DNA from: an uncultured Porphyromonas sp.
GTDB taxonomy: Bacteria; Bacteroidota; Bacteroidia; Bacteroidales; Porphyromonadaceae
Direction of reading: 5' to 3'
Assembly: GCF_915070105.1 (NCBI RefSeq)
Contig: NZ_CAJZFJ010000070.1
Location: 1 to 11,266, forward strand
DNA length: 11,266 bases
Within the stretch, counting starts at the first letter, position 1, and every line of letters starts with the position of its first letter. Position numbers and translations under genes: made by a program. Positions 1 through 6,288 of this stretch are shown here, piece after piece. The notes beneath the pieces are model-generated. The model was not told where the DNA came from, ran no database searches, and saw only the letters and a list, made by a program, of their open reading frames with translations.

Positions 1-22
1 AGGATATACTTAGAGCGAGGTA

Positions 23-98
23 GTGTACACGCGTGTATACTGTTGTGTACACGTGGGTATACAGTAGTGTACACACGTGTATACTCATCCCTCCTAGG
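23..98. repeat. Dispersed structured repeat, copy A (three palindromic 18-mers, 22-bp period)
   Basis: Three 18-bp units at 23-40, 45-62 and 67-84 are separated by 4-bp linkers (TGTT, AGTA), giving an exact 22-bp period. A 4-bp TCAT and the block CCCTCCTAGG (89-98) follow. Each unit starts with the palindrome GTGTACAC and ends in GTATAC; units 1 and 3 are strictly alternating purine-pyrimidine. Copy B at 9689-9764 has the same architecture and length, with about 68 of 76 bases identical and nearly all differences in the linkers. Weaker similarity continues outward, from AGAGCG at 12-17 to CGTCAGCCC at 200-208, so the full element may be about 200 bp. CCTCCTA-GG-TAGGAGG at 90-105 forms a further palindrome seen only in this copy. 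The function is unknown. Confidence 0.85.
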
Positions 99-311
99 TA
101 GGAGGCATTCGCTTGGCATATCTAGCCTAGGACATAGATACTTCTATCTTCGGCGTGTAGTCCTTGACGACCTTGCCCTCGCACTATAGTGATTTCATGC
201 GTCAGCCCTATTCTATTCCATCACACAATGTAATCAAAGAGGGCAAGACGGAGCTCAATACCCGCCCTCTAGGGGTGATAGTCATCACCAAGCATCACGA
301 TAGAGACAACT
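99..311. other. Intergenic region left of the CRISPR array, no gene seen
   Basis: No convincing open reading frame was found. The first part (to about 208) is the diverged continuation of the dispersed repeat: AGCCTAGG at 124-131 and the small hairpin AGATA-CTTC-TATCT have counterparts at 9791-9818. An inverted repeat AGAGGGC/GCCCTCT lies at 238-244 and 264-270. A small hairpin GGTGAT-AGTC-ATCACC lies at 274-289, just before the array. None has a T-run, so a terminator role is not supported. Confidence 0.6.
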
Positions 312-342
312 TTTGCCTGTAGTTTTCAGCTTAGTACCTTTG
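312..342 (+). promoter_or_regulatory. Promoter inside degenerate repeat 1
   Basis: TTTG at 312-315, a 19-nt spacer, then TACCTTTG at 335-342 matches the Bacteroidetes primary sigma factor consensus (TTTG, about 19 nt, TAnnTTTG) exactly. The other seven repeats have GTTG and TACCTTCG (TACCTTCA in repeat 5) at the same spacing. Transcription would begin a few bases after 342 and run into spacer 1. Confidence 0.65.
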
Positions 343-886
343 TGTAGCTAACACAACGGTACAATGGTCGTTCTGATGGCCGTACCGTTGTGATTAGCTT
401 CCAATCCAGTACCTTCGTATCGCTAATGCAACGAGCCCCTACCCTGATGTGGCTGATGTGATGTTGTGATTATCTTTCAATTTAGTACCTTCGTATCGCT
501 AAGGCAACTCGTGTCGTTCGTTTCATTACGGCGAAGGGTTGTGATTAGCTTTCAATTCAGTACCTTCGTATCGCTAAGGCAACTGACAACCTCACCTCAA
601 CTCTACGCTATGGTTGTGATTAGCTTTCAATTCAGTACCTTCATATCGCTAAGGCAACTAGGGAGAGCAGAGATAGCACCATGAGAGGGTTGTGACTAGC
701 TTTCAATTCAGTACCTTCGTATCGCTAATGCAACCAACATCGACCAAAAACTTAAGCCACTTAAGTTGTGATTAGCTTTCAATTCAGTACCTTCGTATCG
801 CTAATGCAACCAACGTCCACGACGAACTTAAGCCACTTGAGTTGTGATTAGCTTTCAATTCAGTACCTTCGTATCGCTAATGCAAC
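312..886 (+). CRISPR. Type II-C CRISPR array, 8 repeats of 46 nt and 7 spacers of 29-30 nt
   Basis: Repeats lie at 312-357 (degenerate), 387-432, 463-508, 538-583, 613-658, 689-734, 765-810 and 841-886. The consensus begins GTTGTGATTAGCTTTCAATT and ends GTATCGCTAATGCAAC. Spacers are 358-386, 433-462, 509-537, 584-612, 659-688, 735-764 and 811-840. The + orientation is supported because the first ~27 nt of the repeat pairs with the anti-repeat of the tracrRNA at 5893-5917, as in type II systems, where the crRNA is spacer followed by the 5' part of the repeat. Each repeat holds a Bacteroidetes-type promoter (TTG, 19 nt, TACCTTCG). The right-hand repeats 7 and 8 are identical to the consensus and the left-hand repeat is the most decayed, so the active end is probably next to cas2. 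Repeats 3-5 share G at repeat position 41, where the others except repeat 1 have T. Confidence 0.97.
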
Positions 887-940
887 TGATTCTGCATAGT
901 GATCTAGACATGAGTAGCTTACGAAGATTTATAGAAAGAG

Positions 941-968
941 AAAAGCCGGTGGTACTCCACCGGCTTTT
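941..968. terminator. Bidirectional terminator between array and cas2
   Basis: This is a perfect 12-bp stem, AAAAGCCGGTGG and CCACCGGCTTTT, with loop TACT. It ends 8 nt downstream of the cas2 stop and 55 nt after the last repeat. Both strands end in T-rich stretches, so it can stop array transcription on + and the cas operon on -. Confidence 0.88.
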
Positions 969-975
969 CCTTTGA

Positions 976-1338
976 TTAGAGGAGAAAAATATCTTCGTCA
1001 GGGAAGAGATCAAGGGGAGGAGGCGCTTCTGGGGGCTTCGTCGTACAGTGAGAGGAGAAGTGCTCCATCATCCCAAACTGCTTGTCTGTGATCGTCATGA
1101 TCACTACTTCACCCTCGTCGGGGAGCATACTCTTCACCCGCCACACATGCACAGCAGCATTCTCGGCACTAGCACAGTGACGGGTGTAGATAGAGTACTG
1201 AAACATCGAAAAGCCATCCTTGAGGAGGCTTTGTCGGAAGCCTGAGGCTGCCTTACGCTCCAGCGACGTATAGGTAGGGAGATCAAAGAATACAAAGACC
1301 CACATAACACGATATTCACTTAGACGACTTGCTTTCAT
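976..1338 (-). CDS. cas2: CRISPR-associated endonuclease Cas2 (type II-C)
   Basis: This is the 120-aa structural partner of Cas1 in the spacer integration complex. The first beta strand reads VMWVFVFFDLPT, with the conserved Asp at residue 19, the metal-binding position of Cas2 nucleases. RKAASGFRQSLLKDGFSMFQYSIY and ITDKQFGMMEHF are characteristic of Cas2 from Bacteroidetes type II-C loci. The ATG at 1338 overlaps the cas1 stop as ATGA, so the two are translationally coupled; M12 is a possible alternative start. It is the last gene of the cas operon, 8 nt before a hairpin terminator. The C-terminus carries a proline-rich and acidic tail (PPEAPPPLDLFPDEDIFLL). Confidence 0.96.
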   Translation of the reverse strand: MKASRLSEYRVMWVFVFFDLPTYTSLERKAASGFRQSLLKDGFSMFQYSIYTRHCASAENAAVHVWRVKSMLPDEGEVVIMTITDKQFGMMEHFSSHCTTKPPEAPPPLDLFPDEDIFLL

Positions 1339-2243
1339 CGGAGTATAGGATAGGATAGTTTACGGGCTTCTCCCTGGAAGCAACGCAGTAGGGAGCCCGC
1401 CGTCAGGGAGACAGCGACCATCAGAGGATGACGCTGTCCCTCTATCTCGACGTCCAGAGTAGGGATGGAGAGGAGTTGGACCTTCAGCTCCTTGGTGAGC
1501 GCCGTAGGGATCTCCTCCTCACAGAGCTCGACGACCAACTGATCCACATAGGGGCGGTAAGGCTCCATAATATCATCCGCTAGGCAGTAGGCGTTGTACT
1601 TGTTGTGATGGTGGATACCTAGCGTCGGGAGGAGACCGCAGCTGACGAGTGCACGGGCGACGATAGCCCTTAGGATCGCATAGCCATAGTTGAGGAGGGC
1701 GTTGGGAGCAGCCTCCTCACGCTCTCGGAGAAAGCCCGGCAGAGAGACGAAGAGGTTGCGCCAATAGAAGGCCGCTGCTCGAGCCTCTAGGTTCTCTGAG
1801 TCGCCACTCTTCACCTGCTTGGCCCAGGCAAGTAGGTTCTTCGTGGGTTCCCCGAGGACTTGCCCGAGGAGCGTGGCTTGATTGAGGATCTTCGCCTGCA
1901 CGGTTTGTTGCCAGAGTTGCTTCCGCAGGGGAAGGGAGGCCTCCAGCTGTGTGCGGAAGCGTTCATTCTGGAGTGTGTGTCCATCGAGGGGAAGTAGAAG
2001 CCCTGCAGGCAGGTGACTAGGAGAACACGTTACTACGGCGCAGTTATTCTCCAGAAGCGCGTGCAGGAGCCCATGGGTGATGGTGATCTGCTGATGGTCG
2101 AGTAGGACGACCCCAATATCTTCTATTGGGATCGTCCGTACTGGACGCTTAGCTTCCCCCTCACAGGGCTGACGCACCTCGATCTGCTTATTCCTAAGGG
2201 CGAGGTAGGCAGGGCTCCCGAAGTAAAGGGTATGCTTCATCAT
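1335..2243 (-). CDS. cas1: CRISPR-associated endonuclease Cas1 (type II-C)
   Basis: This is the integrase that, with Cas2, inserts new spacers at the repeat. It has 302 aa, the usual size for type II Cas1. The N-terminal beta domain begins HTLYFGSPAYLALR and includes PIEDIGVVLLDHQQITIT. The C-terminal helical catalytic domain carries the likely metal-binding residues: E153 (NLEARAAAFYW), H212 (LGIHHHNKYN) and E227 (ADDIMEPYRPYVD). The start is MM, and either Met could be used. It lies 17 nt downstream of cas9 and overlaps cas2 by 4 nt, so the three genes form one operon. The residue assignment is by alignment from memory with E. coli Cas1; the family call is secure. Confidence 0.97.
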   Translation of the reverse strand: MMKHTLYFGSPAYLALRNKQIEVRQPCEGEAKRPVRTIPIEDIGVVLLDHQQITITHGLLHALLENNCAVVTCSPSHLPAGLLLPLDGHTLQNERFRTQLEASLPLRKQLWQQTVQAKILNQATLLGQVLGEPTKNLLAWAKQVKSGDSENLEARAAAFYWRNLFVSLPGFLREREEAAPNALLNYGYAILRAIVARALVSCGLLPTLGIHHHNKYNAYCLADDIMEPYRPYVDQLVVELCEEEIPTALTKELKVQLLSIPTLDVEIEGQRHPLMVAVSLTAGSLLRCFQGEARKLSYPILR

Positions 2244-2260
2244 GATACTAGCCTATTGAC

Positions 2261-5200
2261 TTAGGCTAGGGATATTCTGCCTAGGAGGTCTATCTTCACC
2301 TTGCGAGGGTTAAGCTTCACATATGCTTTCAAGCTTTGAGCCCTATAAGATTTTGGGATTCCCCCCACGTTATCTTTACCATCAAGTGTTGTCTCTAAGT
2401 GATACCTAAATACGTAGTCATGTGTCGCTAGCTTCTGTACCCGATAGAGGTGGCGACTCAGCGTAGGATAGTCCTCTCCTTCTATCGCAGCTTTGATTTC
2501 CCCATCCGTCATCCCAATCAGGAACATATCATTGATGCGTAGCACCTCCATCAAGCGTAGCCTAGAGATGGGGAGCGCCTCTAGAACCTCCTCGGGGAGA
2601 TCGGGTATGGAGAAGGCCTGCTCCATCACCTCCCTCGGGTGAGTAACTATGGCAGGTAAACCATAACGGATACGTGCGACTGCCTGCCAAAAGGTGACCA
2701 CCGACTCGACCATTCTCCCATCCACATCCCGATATAGGGCTAGATGGTGATTATTCCCCGGGGCAACAAAACCTACAGCCTCGCTCTCAGCATTGTATCT
2801 AAGCGGTACGAGCTTGGACAGATCCTTACCCGTAAAGCATCGGATACTATGTACCTCTTGCGTCTGTGCCTCATCGAAATAAAGGGGCTCAGCGAAGGCC
2901 TCCTTCTCTCCACGCTGAGTGATGCGCTCTCTGACCTTTTCGCGTAGTACTTCGTCTACAATGTAGCCAACATCCTTTGGTTTCAGGCTTTGGAGCGGAT
3001 ATTTGCATACGACCTTATCCTCTCCATCGACGCGGATCACACCATAGATGGTCTCCTCGGAGAGTGCACCTCGTGGGATAAGTACCCCCCTCTGCACATC
3101 GGTCTTACCCGAACGATTGTAGATATTACGACCTCGGGATATGGTACGCTTACCTGGGCGGAGTGAGACAAGGATACCTTCGACGTGACTTGTCACCTCT
3201 CCAGTCGTGAAGTGAGGCTGTCGAATGAGCCAATGCTCCAGTAGGGAGAGCTTCTCTTTCTTAGAAAGTTTGTGCTCTTGTTGCTGTTCCTTGATGAATG
3301 TATCCATCTCCTCACGATCCGCCTCTGCATTCACCCTATTGAGTCGCTGTATGTAGCTCTGCCGAGTACAAGCAACGACGAGGGCATCGATAGCGTGATG
3401 ACGATGATCCTTTCGCTTAGACCAGTCCTTGATACGCTCATCGGTACGCTCTCCATCCCGATGTTCTACCGTAACGACCTCTGTCTCGCCCATAGATCTG
3501 TATCGATCTAGGTTGAGTTTTTGCAGGATATTGTCATAGCCCCACAGCTGACGGAGCTTAGCAGTGACCCCCCCCTCGGAGGCACTCACTAGTCGTATCC
3601 CCTTACGGAGAATGCTCTGTGCCTCACGGGAGATATACTGAGAGAGTCGTAGGTGACGCTCGATGAAGTCTTCGGGTAGATCCTTAGGTAGCATCAAGAG
3701 GCGCTGACGCTTAGAGTAGGATATCTTCTTAGCATGGAAAAGGCTATCCACTCGCTTGATGTAGTCCTGCTCCCATCCCTTGGACTGGATGTACTCCATC
3801 GCAAAGCGATTACCTTTCTCTTGGTTACAAGAGCGACAGGCACAGGCCTTATTCGACATGGAGTCATCGAAGAGGATGGACCTCGGGATGATGTGCTCTA
3901 CCTCGATCTCCTCACCTCTGAGGAATTGCACGAGATCTACATGCTTACCACAGTAGATACAGCTCTCGGCAGACTCTTGCCACAAGCGATACTTTTGGAT
4001 ACGTGACTTCGTGGGAGTAAGGCCATCCCCCTTCATCTGTATATCCTCGGCGATTTCCTTGTTTTTCTTTTCTCGTGCATTATTGCTCTTAGTGGCCTCT
4101 TCACGTTCCTCACGGCTCATCTTTAGCTCGCGAGCTAGCTCTACACGTACCTCATCGATCTCACCATGTTCCCTCTTGAGCGCATTGACGAGGTTGATCA
4201 TCTGGTTTAGGATCTTCTCGACTACAGGCTGACGAAGGGCATTCTTCTGCAGGAGAGGGATTTCCTCCAGCAAGCTACGCTCATCTCGCTCCTGAGCAGT
4301 CATACTATCGGAGTGCCGTACTCCAGCAGCCTCGGCAGCCTCGCTATACATCTTACCCTCCTGGAGGTGAGGAAGGAGCTTACAGATGAACTTGGCAGAC
4401 TTGTTCCCATAGCCCTGCTTGACGAAGTCTATCTTATAGAGGGCATCCATCAGTCCATTGTCTAGGTCTTCTCTCTTGATCCCGAGCTGTCCGACTAGGG
4501 CACGATACATATCAGCCCTATCCTCGATGGAGTAGAGGATATGCCAGAGCTTGTAGAGCGGTTCGTTTTGATATCCTTCTTTATCAGATTCATCAATGAC
4601 CTGACAAATGACACCATCCTCATCAGCCTCGCGAGAATCCCTACGAACCAAGTCAAATCGGAATAGCCTCTCATACTGCTCATAGCCCTTGAAGGCCTTG
4701 CGCAGGATAGCTGCAGTTGTATTCCCTGCGATCCCCTTCTCGAGTAGCTTGTCGCACCAGAGCTTGTCCTTCGGCTTAATTTTGAGCTCCTTACGAAGTG
4801 CCGTAAGGCTAAGCTTATCGTTCTTCTGGAGGTAGTCAAAGAGCTTTTGCTTTTCCTCCTGCTCCAGCACTCGCTCTGTGCCATCAGGATAGTAAAGGCG
4901 GATGTTATGGATGGACTCCCAGACCTTACAGACCTGAAAGATAGGGGAAGACTTCGGGGCTACCTTCGGACCAATGGTGATGGTTCTCTCGACGAGCTCC
5001 TCGACACCCTCCTTGTTGATACGCTTCACTTGTACGACCCGCTCTTTCTTCTCAAACTCGCAGGTGGAGACCAGCTGTTTGCAGGACTTCAGAGGACGCT
5101 GATAGAAGATAATGCGGTCTCGTATCCTCTGAATTAGTTCATCTGTGAGGATCTCGGGATAGAACTCTCGTTGCACCGCCATGATACGGTCATATTCCTC

Positions 5201-5842
5201 GAGGTAAGCCTCACGGGGATAGACCTGCTCCTTGATGCGGTAGGTGTAGTAGACTCCCCTGGGGGCGGTCTGTTGATTAGCTCTTAGCTCCTCAGCGAAG
5301 TGCTGACCGATGGTCTGCCCCTTCTCTTTTAGGGCTTGGTAACGTCCTTTGACTTGAGCTACATAGCCCTCCTTTTCCTTCTTGGACTTGCCCTCGGCCT
5401 CAGCCTCGGCAGCTTCATCAGCCTTTGCGTGCTTGTAGCCTCGCTTCTGGTTGATGTGTAGTAGCACGCGTCCCAGTTCAGCTAGGCTCAGCTGCTCTCC
5501 TGGGGTAGCAGCTCGTGCCCGTAGCTCCCAGAGCTCGAGTAGGGGGAGCTTGATGAGGGACTCGTCGGGGAGCATCCCATGCTCACTGAGCACCTTCTTT
5601 AGAGCCTCTCGCCGTAGCTGATAGCGATCCATGCCCTTGCGGATGGTGCGTACCACCGTACGCATCTTGTTCTTGGAGATCGCCTTTCCCTGAGTGAATT
5701 CCGTGGCATCATCCGTAGAGAGGGGCACGATACGGCTCCCCATACCTAGGATACTCTGTGGTTTCTCATCTTTGTCAAGGGTGATTAGGCACCACCCTAT
5801 AGACCCGACACCGAGGTCTAGACCAAGTACTTTTCTTGCCAT
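2261..5842 (-). CDS. cas9: CRISPR-associated endonuclease Cas9 (type II-C)
   Basis: This is the RNA-guided DNA endonuclease, 1193 aa and complete, within the II-C size range. RuvC-I is at the N-terminus (VLGLDLGVGSIGW, catalytic D9). An arginine/lysine-rich bridge helix spans about 57-80. A long alpha-helical recognition lobe spans about 90-550. RuvC-II is VRVELAREL with E568. The HNH domain (about 625-685) has EVEHIIPRS (H650), N664 and N673, and a zinc-binding Cys set C628/C631/C669/C672. RuvC-III is DHRHHAIDALVVA (H816, D819). The C-terminal part (about 880-1193) would include the PAM-interacting domain. All nuclease residues expected for a cutting-competent enzyme are present. A low-complexity Ala/Glu/Lys insert lies at 139-159. 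It leads the cas9-cas1-cas2 operon, and the tracrRNA is divergent just upstream. No convincing promoter for cas9 was seen on the minus strand. Confidence 0.98.
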   Translation of the reverse strand: MARKVLGLDLGVGSIGWCLITLDKDEKPQSILGMGSRIVPLSTDDATEFTQGKAISKNKMRTVVRTIRKGMDRYQLRREALKKVLSEHGMLPDESLIKLPLLELWELRARAATPGEQLSLAELGRVLLHINQKRGYKHAKADEAAEAEAEGKSKKEKEGYVAQVKGRYQALKEKGQTIGQHFAEELRANQQTAPRGVYYTYRIKEQVYPREAYLEEYDRIMAVQREFYPEILTDELIQRIRDRIIFYQRPLKSCKQLVSTCEFEKKERVVQVKRINKEGVEELVERTITIGPKVAPKSSPIFQVCKVWESIHNIRLYYPDGTERVLEQEEKQKLFDYLQKNDKLSLTALRKELKIKPKDKLWCDKLLEKGIAGNTTAAILRKAFKGYEQYERLFRFDLVRRDSREADEDGVICQVIDESDKEGYQNEPLYKLWHILYSIEDRADMYRALVGQLGIKREDLDNGLMDALYKIDFVKQGYGNKSAKFICKLLPHLQEGKMYSEAAEAAGVRHSDSMTAQERDERSLLEEIPLLQKNALRQPVVEKILNQMINLVNALKREHGEIDEVRVELARELKMSREEREEATKSNNAREKKNKEIAEDIQMKGDGLTPTKSRIQKYRLWQESAESCIYCGKHVDLVQFLRGEEIEVEHIIPRSILFDDSMSNKACACRSCNQEKGNRFAMEYIQSKGWEQDYIKRVDSLFHAKKISYSKRQRLLMLPKDLPEDFIERHLRLSQYISREAQSILRKGIRLVSASEGGVTAKLRQLWGYDNILQKLNLDRYRSMGETEVVTVEHRDGERTDERIKDWSKRKDHRHHAIDALVVACTRQSYIQRLNRVNAEADREEMDTFIKEQQQEHKLSKKEKLSLLEHWLIRQPHFTTGEVTSHVEGILVSLRPGKRTISRGRNIYNRSGKTDVQRGVLIPRGALSEETIYGVIRVDGEDKVVCKYPLQSLKPKDVGYIVDEVLREKVRERITQRGEKEAFAEPLYFDEAQTQEVHSIRCFTGKDLSKLVPLRYNAESEAVGFVAPGNNHHLALYRDVDGRMVESVVTFWQAVARIRYGLPAIVTHPREVMEQAFSIPDLPEEVLEALPISRLRLMEVLRINDMFLIGMTDGEIKAAIEGEDYPTLSRHLYRVQKLATHDYVFRYHLETTLDGKDNVGGIPKSYRAQSLKAYVKLNPRKVKIDLLGRISLA

Positions 5843-5860
5843 TGTACTTCTCTGCGTTTA

Positions 5861-5889
5861 TTGGATTATAAATATTTTGGCTACCTTTG
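5861..5889 (+). promoter_or_regulatory. Promoter of the tracrRNA
   Basis: TTG at 5861-5863, 18 nt, then TACCTTTG at 5882-5889 matches the Bacteroidetes consensus. It fires away from cas9 into the anti-repeat, with a predicted start around 5893-5896. The -7 box sits in a short inverted repeat (TACC...GGTA, 5882-5894). It shares the core TACC with the promoters inside the CRISPR repeats. Confidence 0.75.
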
Positions 5890-5892
5890 TGG

Positions 5893-5977
5893 TACTGATT
5901 TGAAAAGCTAATCACAATAAGGATTATTCCGTTGTGAAAACATCCAAGGCGGGGACTTCGGTCCTCGTCTTTTTTTG
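5893..5977 (+). ncRNA. tracrRNA of the type II-C system
   Basis: The anti-repeat at about 5893-5917 is complementary to the first ~27 nt of the CRISPR repeat: TACTGA, TTGAAA and GCTAATCACAA match, with one mismatch and one inserted A. That leaves an internal bulge in the crRNA duplex. A nexus-like segment follows (AAGGATTATTCCGTTGTGAA), then the terminal hairpin and T-run. The expected length is about 80-85 nt. The 5' end is inferred from the promoter and the 3' end from the terminator. It is divergent from cas9 and about 50 nt from the cas9 start. Confidence 0.92.
5950..5976 (+). terminator. Rho-independent terminator of the tracrRNA
   Basis: The stem CGGGGAC/GTCCTCG (7 bp, one G-U) is closed by the very stable C(UUCG)G tetraloop, then seven T at 5970-5976. 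This hairpin probably also serves as the 3' stem-loop of the tracrRNA bound by Cas9. Confidence 0.9.
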
Positions 5978-6177
5978 TGTCCATACACCAGTACAAGAGG
6001 TCTCCCAATTACACGGCCTAAGTTACTGACTTCCTAGCTAATTCGCAACTTATCACCTACCCTCCACCCGCTGTACTGGCTGGTCACAGGATACATACAC
6101 CCACCCTGATCGTTTAGGTTTCGGTCTCAAATGCAGATCCAACTGAGGCACTCGGGGCTTATCTTCTTCTTTCTTTG
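5978..6177. other. Intergenic stretch between tracrRNA and rpsO, nothing recognised
   Basis: No open reading frame with protein-like composition, tRNA or repeat unit was seen on either strand. A short GCTAATTCGCAAC at 6037-6049 resembles the 3' end of the CRISPR repeat, but nothing upstream of it matches. Confidence 0.5.
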
Positions 6178-6185
6178 TATCTTTG
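6178..6185 (+). promoter_or_regulatory. Putative -7 box of the rpsO promoter
   Basis: TATCTTTG is an exact TAnnTTTG match about 104 nt before the rpsO start. No clear TTTG was found at the -33 position, so the call is moderate. It predicts a 5' untranslated leader of roughly 95-100 nt. Confidence 0.5.
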
Positions 6186-6189
6186 CGCC

Positions 6190-6288
6190 ACGATCCGATG
6201 CGTCGTCTGTCTTTCCTCCTCCCTGTGAGGGGTGGTAGGGATAGCTTGCGACGGCGGTATTTTGTTTCACTATATAAGTACAAGTAAT
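6190..6288 (+). promoter_or_regulatory. Possible structured 5' leader of rpsO
   Basis: Between the putative promoter and the S15 start lie complementary blocks: CGTCG near 6200 with CGACG near 6249, and CCCT-GTG-AGGG at about 6222-6232 between them. S15 is known to repress its own mRNA in several bacterial groups through unrelated leader structures. An autoregulatory role here is inference. Confidence 0.3.

Noticed and set aside
433..462. Internal direct repeat in spacer 2 (CTGATGTGG, CTGATGTGA)
   Set aside because: It is short and likely reflects the source sequence; there is no sign it comes from the array.
466..684. 72-aa open frame on + strand inside the CRISPR array
   Set aside because: It is a translation of repeats and spacers; its repeated FQFSTF(V/I)SLRQL motif is the CRISPR repeat itself.
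358..840. Self-targeting by one of the seven spacers within this window
   Set aside because: Reading by eye found no matching stretch outside the array; the rest of the genome cannot be checked here.
1048..1245. 65-aa open frame on + strand, and other frames lying inside cas2, cas9, holA and sdhC
   Set aside because: They overlap well-supported genes on the other strand or in another frame and show no family motifs.
6037..6049. GCTAATTCGCAAC resembling the 3' end of the CRISPR repeat
   Set aside because: It has a 2-nt insertion, the preceding sequence does not match the rest of the repeat, and no spacing to another repeat is seen.
6232..6288. N-terminal extension of S15 from an upstream in-frame ATG
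   Set aside because: The added 19 residues have no S15 similarity, and the start at 6289 gives the standard 89 residues.
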